The translations under genes were made by a program, and so were the position numbers. This document shows, one piece after another, positions 39,262-49,488 of a stretch of 64,000 bases of DNA; the first letter of the stretch is position 1; the number at the start of each line of letters is the position of its first letter. This DNA comes from QHWT01 sp963755695 (lineage in GTDB: Bacteria > Acidobacteriota > Vicinamibacteria > Vicinamibacterales > 2-12-FULL-66-21), in contig CAVWLB010000001.1 in assembly GCA_963755695.1 (NCBI GenBank), positions 124,001 through 188,000 of the forward strand, in the 5' to 3' direction. Under the pieces are notes generated by a model. The model did no database searches, was not told the origin of the DNA, and saw only the letters and a program-made list of their open reading frames with translations.

Positions 39262-42070
39262 ACGGAGGGTCGGCACGACGAAATACGGCGTGGCCGTTGC
39301 CGGATCCGGATAGAACCATCCAGATCCCTCGGCATTGAGGATCTCGAAGTAGTACATGAGGTCCCACCGGTCGGAAATGTCCTCACCCGGAATCACGAAA
39401 GAGCCGCTGCCATCGAGGGTGTGGAAGCTGTCGTTCTGATTCAGTGCCCGATAGTGGAGCCGGATTCTCGTTGCCACCTTTCCCTGGACGTCGATCGCTA
39501 ACGTCAACGGCTTCCCCGGGGCTGCGAACCGGGGTGGCTCGTGAGCGATCGGCGGTCGCGGCAGTTCAGGCCGCACATGCAGCGCCGCCGGTTCAAAGCG
39601 CGAGTGCGGTCCCTTGATGATCAATCCGCTCACTGCCCAGTCTCCAGCCGGGAAGCGAATACGAAGAAGGCCGTCCGTCGACTCGATCGTCTCCGTACGG
39701 CTGCTCCGGTTCGGATCCAGAAACATCACCTCGTACCTGGCGGCGGGCGCCTTGACGAGGAAGACCTGATCCCCCTCGCCCCGAATGTAATCGCGAAAGA
39801 GCACGTCGTGCGGCAGGCTGTGCGGCTCGCGCGCGACACCACGAACCTCGAGGTATGGCGTCAGTGCCAGGGGGGCAGCCTCGCGCCGACGCCCCTCCCG
39901 CTCCCAACCGTAGCCGCGTTTCTCGTCGTACATCATCTCGGGTGACACGGGCCTGAACCGGGGTTCGACGTTGTTCAGGCGGACATACGCGGAATTGCGA
40001 AAGGTCGCGCCAGGTGCGGAGCCCTCTTCAGGATTTGGCCCTCCGAAATCGAAGCCGAAGTCGAATCGACCGAAGCGGTCCAGCAGCTCTTCACGTTCGT
40101 GAACGAGTTCGAGGTCGTGACGAACGTAGGGGAGCTTGTCTCTCCAATGCCCCACATCGTCGGGTCCATTGGCCATCTTGTCGGAATAGAGGCCGTCCGT
40201 GAACCTGACGAGACTCTCCCATTCGTGAAGACCGGAGATCAGGCTGGCTTTCGCGCGCTCGAGCGCGAGCCGGTCGGCGGTCGTGTCGAACCATTTGAGG
40301 TTCAAGGCCGCACGCTGCTTGTGCGCATGATATCGCGCGAGTGAGGCGAGAACCCTGAAGTCGGGGTAGGTTCCGCGCCACTCGCGATTCGTCTCAGGGA
40401 TTTTCGCCGACGCTCGTTCGACGGCGGTCTCGATCCGCCGCGCGATATCCTCCAGGAGATCCGCGGTTGCCGCCGGGGTTTGCTTCGCGGACGCGGCACC
40501 GCTGTGGAGATTGCTGTACGGTTTCCGCAATGGACGCGATGTAGCGCCAATCGCTCGGCAGCACCTCTTCATACGAGTCGATGAGCCCGCCGGGATTGAT
40601 TTCGGGCCAGATGTACATGTTCGGATCGGCCAGGTGTGCGGCGACGATTTCGCTGAGCACGCGACTCGACTGCCTGTATGCCTCGAGCACATCGGTCGCC
40701 GCGGCGCCGAAGCGCCGGTCCATTTCCGCCGTCCACAGTGCATCCCCGGCCTCGGGGTCGTAGCTCAGTCGGCCCCACAGCAGATAGAACATCCAGTAGC
40801 GTTCGAAGTCCCACTTCCAGAATACGCGACTGCGCTGGCCCTCGGTGAAGACGTCCCAGATGCCCGGACGATTTCCGAATCCCTTCTGGGTTGGTGGCGC
40901 ATCGATCTCGAAGCCAATGGATTCCGATAGCCTGAACGTCGGGACCGCACGCTTGACGAAATCGGGATCGCCCCAGAGCAGAATCCGGTGCGACCCGAGC
41001 GTCCACACCTCCCAATAGAACGCGTAGGACCTGGGTTTTCCCAGGAGATTGAGATAGCTGTAGCCCGGATAAGTTTCCGCCGGCTGGTACGGGCGGCCGA
41101 GATATTCCGCCCAGTACTTCGTGGACACGCGTGTCGTGACGCCAACCTGCCGAGCGGCATCAATCACACCACCGGCGACGGCCCAGGCGCGCAGATCGAG
41201 CGTGCGACCGGCGGCCTTGATCGCCGGAAAGATGAAATCGCGATAGAACTCGAGCTGCCTATCCAGCGGAATTCCGGATTCGATGTTCGTCCGGACCTGA
41301 ATCGCCCGGATTGCCGGACACGCTTCCAAGACCCTTCTCAAGGCCGCACGGCTGTACGGTCCGATGTTCTCAGGCGTCAAGCCTTCAACCCGCGGCGCCT
41401 GGTAAGTCTGAACGTCCTGCTGCCAGATGCCGAGCGTGAAATCGATGCCGTGCGCCGCCGCCGCGTTGGCGATGTATCGCAGCATCTCCAGGTTGCGAGC
41501 CCGCCGCTCCTCGGTGAGGTCAGGAACGCCAATCTCGGGGAACTCCGGGAGAGCGATCCAGTAGGGATAGGGAGGGGCGAGGTAGTTGGTCTGATGGGCG
41601 AATACGAGATTGAACCGGTTGAATCGGTTACGCGCGAGCATCGCGAAGTACTCGTCCAGGTACTCCCGCGAGAAGTACCAACGCTCCTCGAGTTCCTGGT
41701 TGTGGATGAAACAGCGGATACCGCGCAGCGGAGTTGCGGGTCGGCCCGATGCCGGCGTCAGCCTTCCCGAGCGCCGAATTTGATCGGCGGCCTCGAGCAA
41801 TCCGTACATCAAACCCCGTTCATCGCCTCCGACGACGCCACGTGTTGACACGGACCAGGTTTCGGGAACACCACGCCGGAGTTCGATCGCGACGCTGTCC
41901 GGAGACAGATGGCGGGCCGCCAGGGCACGACGAAGCTCAGTTTTGCCGAAGTCGACCGGACCCGCGACCAAGGTAGTGGGGGCGAAGAAGATTGCGAAAG
42001 TCGTCAGCACTCCAACCGAGGATCTGCGCCAGCGATGGGGGCGCTTCGGGCGAGTGCCCTCGAAAGACAT
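39259..42070 (-). CDS. Large exported glycosidase-like protein, family unassigned (one frameshift)
   Basis: About 936 residues after removing one extra base near 40520. A basic, hydrophobic N-terminus (RPHRWRRSSVGVLTTFAIFF) suggests export. Residues about 40-110 resemble the accessory N-terminal domain of alpha-glucuronidases and hexosaminidases (ERGLMYGLLEAADQI). A barrel-like region follows: RGIRCFIHNQELEERWYFS, FAMLARNRFNRFNLVFAHQT, IANAAAAHGIDFTLGIWQQD, IQVRTNIESG and FYWEVWTLGSHRILLWGDP. The C-terminal 450 residues hold helical and beta-sandwich parts. The layout recalls GH67 and GH115, but I could not match a family. It is upstream of the LarA-family gene on the same strand. ATG 42070 is the preferred start; 42115 is possible. 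Confidence 0.7.
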
Positions 42071-42260
42071 GACGATCTGGCTGATCAGTCGAACTATACA
42101 GTTGACGTGGAGCACGGCCGCTCATTCTGCCGTCGGCGAGACCCTGCAGCAAGCCCTCGGCCTCACAGCGCCCTAAATAATTGGCTCGCTGCGACCGAAA
42201 TACCGACTAGCTGCAAGTGTCCTTGGCGGTCATCACGCTGATAGCTGATAGAGGTGGCAA

Positions 42261-42855
42261 ATGTTCCATGAAACGCTGATTCGTCGATGGTGGCGGTTCG
42301 CCGTGGTGGCCGGCTTGCTCAGTGTCGTCGCGCCGCAGGCTGCGCATGCGCAAGGCTTCATCAGCCCATCTATCGGTTATAACTTCGGCGGCAGTTCCGG
42401 ATGCCGCAGCGCGACGGATTGCGAAAACAAGAACTGGAATTGGGGCGGCTCGATGGGCGCCTTGGGTTCGGTGGTCGGCTTCGAGGCGGAACTGACCTAC
42501 GAGGGAGCGTTCACCGGCGACAGACCAAATCAGAGATCGGTGACCACCCTGATGGGCAACTTCATGCTGGCGCCGCGCATCTCGTTCTTCCAGCCGTACG
42601 GGCTCGTGGGATTTGGGCTCATGCGGACTGAGCTCGAAGACGAAGATCCTGGGTTCCTCGGAGTCTGAGAATCAGTTCGGCTGGACAATCGGCGGGGGAA
42701 TGATGCTGTTCGTGCAGAAGCACGTCGGCTTCAAGGGCGACGTCCGCTACTATCACTCGTTCGAAACACTGGACCTGCTGGGCATCGACCTGGGGCTGAA
42801 CGAGAACAGAATCGATTTCGGCCGCGCGGGATTTGGCGTCGTCTTCAGGTTCTGA
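42261..42855 (+). CDS. Outer-membrane beta-barrel protein (one frameshift)
   Basis: About 197 residues after removing one extra base near 42650. A GAGGTGG site precedes the ATG. The signal peptide ends near PQAAHAQ. Alternating strands such as GFISPSIGYNFGG, GSVVGFEAELTYEGAFTG, FQPYGLVGFGLMRTEL, GWTIGGGMMLFVQKHVGFKG and the final FGRAGFGVVFRF with terminal phenylalanine are typical of OmpA-like or OprF-like eight-stranded barrels. A C-S-C pair (GCRSATDCEN) in the first loop may form a disulfide. Function unknown. Confidence 0.82.
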
Positions 42856-42879
42856 TCGTCATGCCATGAGACGACGCAA

Positions 42880-44314
42880 TTACCCCGGTATCACCAGGTC
42901 TCGCAGCCGCTTGTTCCGGTCGTAGGGAGGGTAGCGGAGGCTGGCGAAATCAACGCGGCTGCTGTGATACAGGACGCCCCGGGGATTCGAGTACGTGCGG
43001 AATCCCCATTCGCCGTGGTATTTGCCCATACCGGAATTGCCGACTCCGCCAAACGGCAATTCGTGAACGATTGGCTGAAGCGTGCAGTCGTTGACCACGG
43101 CATTGCCGGAGGTTGTCGAGTTCAGGATCCGCTCGGTCACGTTCCTGTTCTCCGAGAACACGTACAAGCCAAGAGGACTCGACCGTGTGTTGACGATCTC
43201 GAGAGCTTGATCGACGCTGTCGACTTCGAGGACCGGCAGGATCGGCCCGAAGATTTCTTCCTGCATCACGGGAGCGTCGGGAGACACGTTCACCAACACT
43301 GTCGGGGCGATGAAACGATCGTTTCGATCGTGCCTGCCGCCGTGGAAGATCGTGCCGTCCTGAAGGAGCCTGACCAGACGGTCGAAGTGAGAGGTACTGA
43401 CAATCCGGCCGTAGTCGGCGCTCTTCTGCGGATCCTCACCGTAGAACTGAAGCACCGCCTCCTTCAGATCCCGCAGAAACGGTTCTGCAACCTCCTTGAA
43501 CACGAGGACGTAGTCAGGCGCGGTGCATGTCTGGCCGGCATTCACCCACCGGCCGTGGGCGATGCGACGGGCCGTCACGCGCAGCCTGGCAGACGAGTGA
43601 ACAATGCTCGGGCATTTCCCACCCAGCTCCAGCACCACCGGTGTCAGTCGTCTCGCCGCCGCCGTCATGACCTCTTTGGCGACTGTGGCTCCGCCGGTAA
43701 AGAAGATGTGATCCCAATCCTGCTTCAGCAGCGCGCTGGTTTCGGGCACTCCGCCGAGGACCACGGAAAATGCATCGCGATCCAGATACTCGGGAACCAA
43801 CCGCGCGAGGGCGCTGGCGCTCGCGTCGGCGACTTCTGACGGCTTGATGACGGCGGTGTTGCCGGCTGAAATCGCCGCGATCAGCGGAGACAAGGTCAGC
43901 ATGAGTGGATAGTTCCACGTGCCGACAATCAGTCCGACGCCCAGAGGATCGAACTGGACGTGCGCGCGCGATGGCGTCAGCACGAGCGGCGTCTCTACCG
44001 AGACGGGTCTCATCCACTCACGAAGGCGAGCCAACGCGTGGCTGGCCGCGCTGGTCACGTATTTCACATCGACCCAGTCCGCATCGGTTCGATTGCGGCG
44101 CAGATCGGTCCACAATGCGGCGTAGAAGTCCTCCGCGTGTTCCTTCATCATCGAGCCGAGCGCCCTCAATTGACGTTCCCGCCACTCGGCGGAGCGTGTG
44201 GCGCCGGAGCGAAAGTAGGCGCGGTGCCGGCGCGACGAGGGCGCCGACGTCGGGCGAGCTTGCGCGCCGGTCGACGTTGGGCCCCGTGTCGCCGGCGAGT
44301 CTCGACTCAGCCAT
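42880..44314 (-). CDS. Class 3 aldehyde dehydrogenase (one frameshift near the N-terminus)
   Basis: About 477 residues after removing one extra base near 44220. The ATG at 44314 follows AGGAGCAGGAG. The core matches class 3 (fatty or aromatic aldehyde) dehydrogenases: LGVGLIVGTWNYPLMLTLSP, IAAISAGNTAVIKPSE, IFFTGGATVAKE, glutamate in LTPVVLELGGKCPSIV, catalytic cysteine in VNAGQTCTAPDYVL and PFGGVGNSGMGKYHGEWGF near the end. It oxidises an aldehyde to the acid with NAD(P). The aldehyde is unknown. The gene is convergent with the barrel gene. Confidence 0.9.
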
Positions 44315-44567
44315 CTCCTGCTCCTGTTTGTCAAAGGCGAGTTCAGGGCACGGTCTGCCGCTCTGGCACAAACGCCTGCCGAATAGTAGAGATCACTACG
44401 ACGCCGTGACCGACTTTCATTTTGCAACGGGACATGGCGTCCTGCCGTAAGGGTGAATATGACGGTTTGGCGAGGGACCGCTCATCCGAATCGACGTCGA
44501 TAGCGTCCAGGAAGCGCGGCTGGTAGCGCAGGCGCTCGGGGGCTCTCAGGCAGCGTTCGAGCAGATT

Positions 44568-45071
44568 GTGCGCCGGTATCAGCGTCCGGTCATATCGCTG
44601 CTGTTCCGGTTGACCGGTGACCGAGCGCTCGCGGAAGACCTTGCCCAGGAGACATTCGTCAAGGCCTTCCGCAACCTGGCCGCCTTCGATGCGACGAGAC
44701 GCCTCTCGGCCTGGATTCTCCGCATCGCCCACAACGTCGGCGTCGATGCACTGCGGCGCCGCCGGATCCGGACCATTTCCTTCGACGCTCGGCCGAGCCC
44801 CGACACGACTCACTCAACGGACCCGCCGGCTCCCGCAATGCCCGATCCGGTCGAACGGCAGGCCCTTGGACGCGCACTGCAGGAAGCCATGGCCACGCTC
44901 AGGCCCGACCAGCGCGAGGCAGTGGTCTTGAGATACGAAGAAGGGCTCACGTTCGAAGAAATCGGACAGATTCTTGGAATTCCGGAGGTTACGGCTCGAA
45001 GTCACGTTCACCGGGCGCGCAAGGAGCTCGCCCGCGTCTTGTCGGCCGCTGGATGGCGACCCGCGCCATGA
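44568..45071 (+). CDS. ECF sigma factor, RpoE-like
   Basis: 167 residues as read from the GTG at 44568. Homologous sequence (LVAQALGGSQAAFEQI) continues upstream in frame to about 44490, so the true N-terminus is longer. The best candidate start is the ATG at 44459 after TAAGGG, with one extra G near 44476. Region 2 is FRLTGDRALAEDLAQETFVKAFRN and region 4 is LRPDQREAVVLRYEEGLTFEEIGQILG followed by VTARSHVHRARKEL. It leads a three-gene run with two membrane proteins, one of which may act as its anti-sigma partner. Confidence 0.88.
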   Translation: MRRYQRPVISLLFRLTGDRALAEDLAQETFVKAFRNLAAFDATRRLSAWILRIAHNVGVDALRRRRIRTISFDARPSPDTTHSTDPPAPAMPDPVERQALGRALQEAMATLRPDQREAVVLRYEEGLTFEEIGQILGIPEVTARSHVHRARKELARVLSAAGWRPAP

Positions 45072-45114
45072 CTGCAACGAGCGGAAGTGGTCGTGCGTAA
45101 GCCTGAGTGAGGAC

Positions 45115-45624
45115 ATGGACGAGCGTTTGACCGGGCTTTACTCGCGGTGGCATGCCGCAGACGAAGCCGATCGGGACGAGGAAGCAGACGTGGCGTTCCG
45201 GGCGCTGACGGAAGAGGTCATCCCGGCAACGACCGTATCGCCACTCTTCGGTGAAAGAACGATGCACGCGATTGCAGAGGCGACTGCGGCCGATGCCCGC
45301 CGCGTCGAGTTGACGCACAAGGCGCTCGTGGCGGCGGCGATTGCCGCGGTGATCGCCGCTGGCTTCGCCGCGCCATTCGCGCTGTCGATCGCCTCGAACG
45401 CCCTCATTGCCGGACTGAACGGAATCATCGCGGCGATCGTCTGGGTGGCCACCGGACCGAATCTCAATCTGTGGTCGGTGATGAGCAGTCTGGGCCGCGC
45501 TTCGGCGGCGTTCATTGCCGATCCGAGGGTCACGATCACGATGCTGGCGATTCAGGGGATTGCCATCGCGGCGCTCGTCGCGCTTCGCCGCCTGCTTGGA
45601 TCAGACAGGGAGTTTCTCGAATGA
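45115..45624 (+). CDS. Membrane protein of unknown function in a sigma factor operon
   Basis: 169 residues from the ATG at 45115, 43 bp after the sigma gene. The N-terminal 70 residues are charged and cytosolic (LYSRWHAADEADRDEEADVAF). Three hydrophobic segments follow: ALVAAAIAAVIAAGFAAPFA, LIAGLNGIIAAIVWVATG and TITMLAIQGIAIAALVAL. The position and an N-terminal soluble part would suit an anti-sigma factor, but no zinc-binding HxxxCxxC motif is present. The stop overlaps the next start (ATGA). Confidence 0.75.
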   Translation: MDERLTGLYSRWHAADEADRDEEADVAFRALTEEVIPATTVSPLFGERTMHAIAEATAADARRVELTHKALVAAAIAAVIAAGFAAPFALSIASNALIAGLNGIIAAIVWVATGPNLNLWSVMSSLGRASAAFIADPRVTITMLAIQGIAIAALVALRRLLGSDREFLE

Positions 45625-46964
45625 GAAGGTGGATTCAGTCGCTCGTGCTGATTGTCGCGGCGGTGCTCAGTGCGCGGCCTGCGGCGCAGCAGCTCACAGA
45701 ACAAGAGCAGACGGCGCTTCGCGCACAGCTCGAAGAGCGCTACGACGTGGTGCCGTTATCGGACGGTGTGGCACTGACGCCGAAGGGCAGGCGGAGTGAC
45801 GTGCGACTGATCGAAGTGTCGGACACGATTGCCGTCAACGGCACGGTCGTGACCGGGCGGGAGCTGCGCGAACGTCTCGGCGCCGATGCTGACGCCATTC
45901 TGCGTTTGTCGTATATGGATCCTGCCGCCCGGCGGGCGCTCTTCGCGCCGGGCGAGCATCGCGAAATGGATCGCCAAGCTGAACGACCGATCGGCTCCGA
46001 ATCGACGGCACCGGGAACGCCGCCGGAATCACATCGACCACACCGCGCCGAAGGGGATCGCGTGCGCGTCTTCGGCGACGTGACGGTGCGCGAGGACGAA
46101 GAGATCACCGGGCAGATCGTCGCGGTCCTCGGGTCCGTCCGGATCGACGGCGAAGTGGAAGATCAGGTGGTCGCGGTGCTCGGCTCCGTGGACCTCGGCC
46201 CCAAGGCGGTGGTGCATCGCGACGTCGTGAGCATCGGCGGTCATGTGCGCCGGGCCGAAGGGGCGCAGGTGCTTGGCGGCGTGACCGAGGTGTCGCTGGC
46301 TGACGCGGATATGCGGCTCCGACTGGCGCCGTGGATGGGCGACATCGGCGTGCTCTCGTTTCTCGATGGGTTCGGCGCGATCCCGCGTCTGGTGGCGAGC
46401 GCATTTCGTCTGCTGCTGCTCGTGCTGCTTGCCTCGCTGGCCCTGATTGCAGCGCGCGGGACCGTCGAGCGCTCGGCGCATCGAGTGGTGGACAATCCAA
46501 TCAAGGCGACGCTGGTCGGTATCGCCGCCGAGGTCTTGATGTTGCCGGTGCTAATCATGACTTCGGTAATTCTCGTCCTCACCATCGTCGGCATTCCGCT
46601 GCTGCTGCTGATGCCGTTCGTTGTCCTGGTGCTCATCGTCCTGGCGCTGGTCGGCTTCAGCGGGACGGCCCTGGCGATTGGTCAATGGGCACGCCGGCGA
46701 TTCGGGCTGTCGCCGGCGTCAGGGATCATGGACGTCTGTCTAGGCGTCGTGGTGATCCTGCTGCCGTTACTGGTCGGGCGAGTCATCGCACTCGGCGGCT
46801 GGGTTGCCAGCCCGCTGTCGTTTCTGCTCGTCGGAGCGGGACTCGGGATCGAGTTCCTCGCCTGGTCGGCGGGGTTCGGTGCGGTGCTGACCAACGCGTT
46901 CGCGCGCTGGCAGGCACGACGCACCATGGTGACGCCGGTACCACCACCGCCGCATGCCGCTTGA
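45621..46964 (+). CDS. Membrane protein with bactofilin-like beta-helix domain
   Basis: 447 residues. The start ATG overlaps the previous stop. A signal segment (WIQSLVLIVAAVLSARPAAQ) is followed by a soluble region, then a polymer-forming repeat domain about 145-225 with strand repeats VFGDVTVREDEEITGQIVAV, then GSVRIDGEVEDQVVAVLGSV and VVHRDVVSIGGHVRRAEG. After about residue 240 come five or so transmembrane helices, among them LLLLVLLASLALIAARG, VLMLPVLIMTSVILVLTIVG and a glycine-rich C-terminal pair. It may form an envelope scaffold controlled by the sigma factor. The function is inferred only. Confidence 0.72.
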   Translation: MRRWIQSLVLIVAAVLSARPAAQQLTEQEQTALRAQLEERYDVVPLSDGVALTPKGRRSDVRLIEVSDTIAVNGTVVTGRELRERLGADADAILRLSYMDPAARRALFAPGEHREMDRQAERPIGSESTAPGTPPESHRPHRAEGDRVRVFGDVTVREDEEITGQIVAVLGSVRIDGEVEDQVVAVLGSVDLGPKAVVHRDVVSIGGHVRRAEGAQVLGGVTEVSLADADMRLRLAPWMGDIGVLSFLDGFGAIPRLVASAFRLLLLVLLASLALIAARGTVERSAHRVVDNPIKATLVGIAAEVLMLPVLIMTSVILVLTIVGIPLLLLMPFVVLVLIVLALVGFSGTALAIGQWARRRFGLSPASGIMDVCLGVVVILLPLLVGRVIALGGWVASPLSFLLVGAGLGIEFLAWSAGFGAVLTNAFARWQARRTMVTPVPPPPHAA

Positions 46965-47030
46965 GGCCATCGGCGGCTCGTCGGCACGCCTCGAGTGCGC
47001 GCCAGCTTGCGATCGGTGAGCGCCGCGACC

Positions 47031-47180
47031 TCAGTGCGTTCCACGCGTGGAGAGCCAGAAGAACAGGACGATCAGCAGCAGCACTGCCCCGAACAGGAAC
47101 GACATCTCGGGGGACCAATGCTCGCGAAACCGGAGCTGCTTGAGCCGACGCCGTGAACCGCGTTTCCGCGAGGCGCTCAT
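47031..47180 (-). CDS. 49-residue single-helix membrane protein
   Basis: The ATG at 47180 opens a 49-codon frame ending with TGA at 47031. The first 20 residues are strongly basic (SASRKRGSRRRLKQLRFRE). HWSPEM leads into one transmembrane helix (SFLFGAVLLLIVLFFWL) and a short STRGTH tail. GGGTGAGCG upstream can serve as ribosome site. The positive-inside layout predicts an N-in protein. I do not recognise the family. It is convergent with the bactofilin-like gene. Confidence 0.6.
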   Translation of the reverse strand: MSASRKRGSRRRLKQLRFREHWSPEMSFLFGAVLLLIVLFFWLSTRGTH

Positions 47181-47296
47181 CGTAACGCTCACCCGAACTC
47201 GCGTTCGAAGATCCCGAGCTCAGGCCCGTTCATCATCGGCCAGAAGGGATGAACAAGGGATTAACGTCGGCGCAAGCCGATCTGAGCCCTCGAGGG

Positions 47297-47782
47297 TTAG
47301 AGCGGCCTATACATGACTAGGGCATCGACGAAGCCGAGTTCGGGGTGCCTGAAGGCCAGGGGCAGCCTTCCAACAATCTCGAAGCCGTACGCCTGCCACG
47401 TGCTGATCGCACGAAGGTTGGTGCTGACGACGAAGTTGAACTGCATCGCCCGAAACGATCGTTCCCGCGCGCGAGCCATCGAATGTTCGAGCATGGCGCG
47501 CCCGACTCCGCGGCCCTGCGATGCCGGCGACGTCATGTAGCCACAGTTGGCGACATGGCTTCCGCCGCCGGCCTGGTTCGCGCAGAGAAAATAGGTGCCC
47601 AGAATCCGTTCGCTGTCTTCCGCGACGAAGACCTCGTGGTCCTCGCGGAGCCAATATCCGAGTGCCTCGTCGCGAGAGATGTCACGAGGCTGGGTGTAGG
47701 TGTCTCCCCCACGGAGCACCGGCTCCAGAATGGCCCAAATCGCATCCCGGTCGTGGGGTCGTGCGGGGCGGATCGACAGCAC
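47297..47782 (-). CDS. GNAT-family N-acetyltransferase
   Basis: 161 residues with the full GNAT layout: IRPARPHDRDAIWAIL at the start, VFVAEDSERILGTYFL in the middle, the acetyl-CoA loop in MTSPASQGRGVGRAMLEH, FNFVVSTNLRAISTWQAYGF and IVGRLPLAFRHPE at the end. The C-terminal part resembles phosphinothricin-acetyltransferase-like and L-amino acid acetyltransferases. The acceptor substrate is unknown. Cytosolic. Confidence 0.9.
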   Translation of the reverse strand: MLSIRPARPHDRDAIWAILEPVLRGGDTYTQPRDISRDEALGYWLREDHEVFVAEDSERILGTYFLCANQAGGGSHVANCGYMTSPASQGRGVGRAMLEHSMARARERSFRAMQFNFVVSTNLRAISTWQAYGFEIVGRLPLAFRHPELGFVDALVMYRPL

Positions 47783-47894
47783 ACATCATTCTCGATCAAC
47801 GATGAAGTGGCCGTCATCGGGCGGGCGCTCCACCCGAGATCCAGACATCCCGCGCGGCCGGGTCTGCTCGTTGCGATTGGGTTTACACTTCCCT

Positions 47895-49412
47895 GTGTTC
47901 AATCCGGCGCTGAGGGAAGGGCCCCGGTTCAGCCCTGGCTATTCATCGCTACGCCTCCCTTCGGTGGCGGACTGCTGCAGCGCGATTGTCGCGTGTGCGC
48001 TGGTCGCGATGACCCTTGCGTACATCCGCACGGACTTCACGTACGACGAGGGCACTTACCTGCAACTCGCACGCAGGATCGCCGACTCGGGATTACCTCT
48101 CCGGCGGTCGTTTGGAGATTTCACTCGTTTCGAGCTCTTCGAAAACAGTCCGCCACTCGTCATGTATGTGGCGTCCCTCAGCCAGGTTCTGTTTCCCCGC
48201 AACGAGCTGCCGGCGCGTGTGATCCACCTCGCGGTATTTGTGCTGCCCGCCTACGTGATGGTGTGGTGGGTCGCTCGAGTGAAGTTCGGGCCGTGGGCCG
48301 CCGCCGGGGGCCTGGTCGCGCTGCTCGCGAACGGCAGATACGTGCCGAATTCAACGCACGTCAGCCTTGACATTCCGCTGGGAATGCTGTCCCTGGCCGC
48401 ACTGGTGACGTTTCACCAGGTGTCCACCACGGCTCGGAGTCGGCGAGTGTATCTGGCGCTGTTGATGCTCGCCACAGCGTCGGCGGTCTGGACGAAGTAT
48501 CAATTCGTGTGCGTCGCCGCAGCGATCGTGGTGTATGTGGCGCACATCGTCGCGACCGAACGGGTCGCCGGCCTCCGATCATTCGGTGCTCCCTTGACGG
48601 CCATGATCCTCAGCGGCGGCGCCGCCCTCATCGGGCTGATGTGGTACTACTGGGCCTTCGGCGGCGTCGAGACTTTGACTGGCACGCTGACCTGGAATGC
48701 CTCCCGTGCCAGTCTGGGCTCATCGATGACGATGGTCGATATCGCTCGATCGCTGCTAGATACGCTACGCGAGACCGACAGACGGCTTGGCGGCGCCGTT
48801 CTGTTGCTCGGCGCTGTCGCCGCGTGCGTTGAGCAACGCCACCGCCGCTTGATCGTCCTGCTCGCCGGCTTCGTGGCGATAACGATTGCATTCAATCTAA
48901 TCTTGTTCCGGTTTAATGGAGCCGGCGAGAGATACCTCGATTCTGCCCTGCCAGCACTGGCGCTGCTTAGCGGGGTGGGCGCGGTGCGCATCGTCGAACT
49001 CGGCACGACGACCGGCATGCGCGTGCTGCTGGCGCTGGCAGGCATTGCGATCCAGTTCGCCGGCTCTGCAACCGGCTACCAGCTGACGCGTCCGAATGGT
49101 TCGCGTGCTGCTGCAGCCTACATCGCCGCCAACAGCGCGCCGACGGCCGGAGTCCTTGCCGAAACCGTCGCCATCGAGTTCTACTCTGATCATCCCGTCA
49201 GACCCCTCTTGTACGGCCAGAAGGCATTGTTGCTCCGGTCGCTCGAGGGAACCAGTGGAGACGACATCTCCTTCGTAGTCATTGACGCCAAAGTGCCGCC
49301 GGTAGAGCTCGAATTCATAAGGACACAATGGAACACATTGCTCGCAGAACACTTCGAGCTCGTTCCGGGCGTCGCACGAGGACTGCACGTTTACAGGCGC
49401 AGAACTCGATAA
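47895..49412 (+). CDS. Glycosyltransferase family 39-like membrane protein
   Basis: About 505 residues from a GTG at 47895; the start is uncertain because the upstream sequence overlaps the GNAT promoter region. The first loop after helix 1 has the acidic motif FTYDEGTYLQLAR, expected of ArnT/PMT-type GT-C enzymes. About ten transmembrane helices follow, for example LAVFVLPAYVMVWWVARVKF, AVLLLGAVAACVEQ and IVLLAGFVAITIAFNLILF. The C-terminal periplasmic part begins near NGSRAAAAYIAANSAP. Such enzymes move a sugar from a polyprenyl-phosphate carrier to lipid A, protein or glycan. The acceptor is unknown. Confidence 0.78.
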   Translation: MFNPALREGPRFSPGYSSLRLPSVADCCSAIVACALVAMTLAYIRTDFTYDEGTYLQLARRIADSGLPLRRSFGDFTRFELFENSPPLVMYVASLSQVLFPRNELPARVIHLAVFVLPAYVMVWWVARVKFGPWAAAGGLVALLANGRYVPNSTHVSLDIPLGMLSLAALVTFHQVSTTARSRRVYLALLMLATASAVWTKYQFVCVAAAIVVYVAHIVATERVAGLRSFGAPLTAMILSGGAALIGLMWYYWAFGGVETLTGTLTWNASRASLGSSMTMVDIARSLLDTLRETDRRLGGAVLLLGAVAACVEQRHRRLIVLLAGFVAITIAFNLILFRFNGAGERYLDSALPALALLSGVGAVRIVELGTTTGMRVLLALAGIAIQFAGSATGYQLTRPNGSRAAAAYIAANSAPTAGVLAETVAIEFYSDHPVRPLLYGQKALLLRSLEGTSGDDISFVVIDAKVPPVELEFIRTQWNTLLAEHFELVPGVARGLHVYRRRTR

Positions 49413-49488
49413 CCAAACACCTCATACTGCATCATTACCAGACGGCGGCGTGTGCCGCCGCCGTTCCTGCGCGAGCGAACCGCGAACG

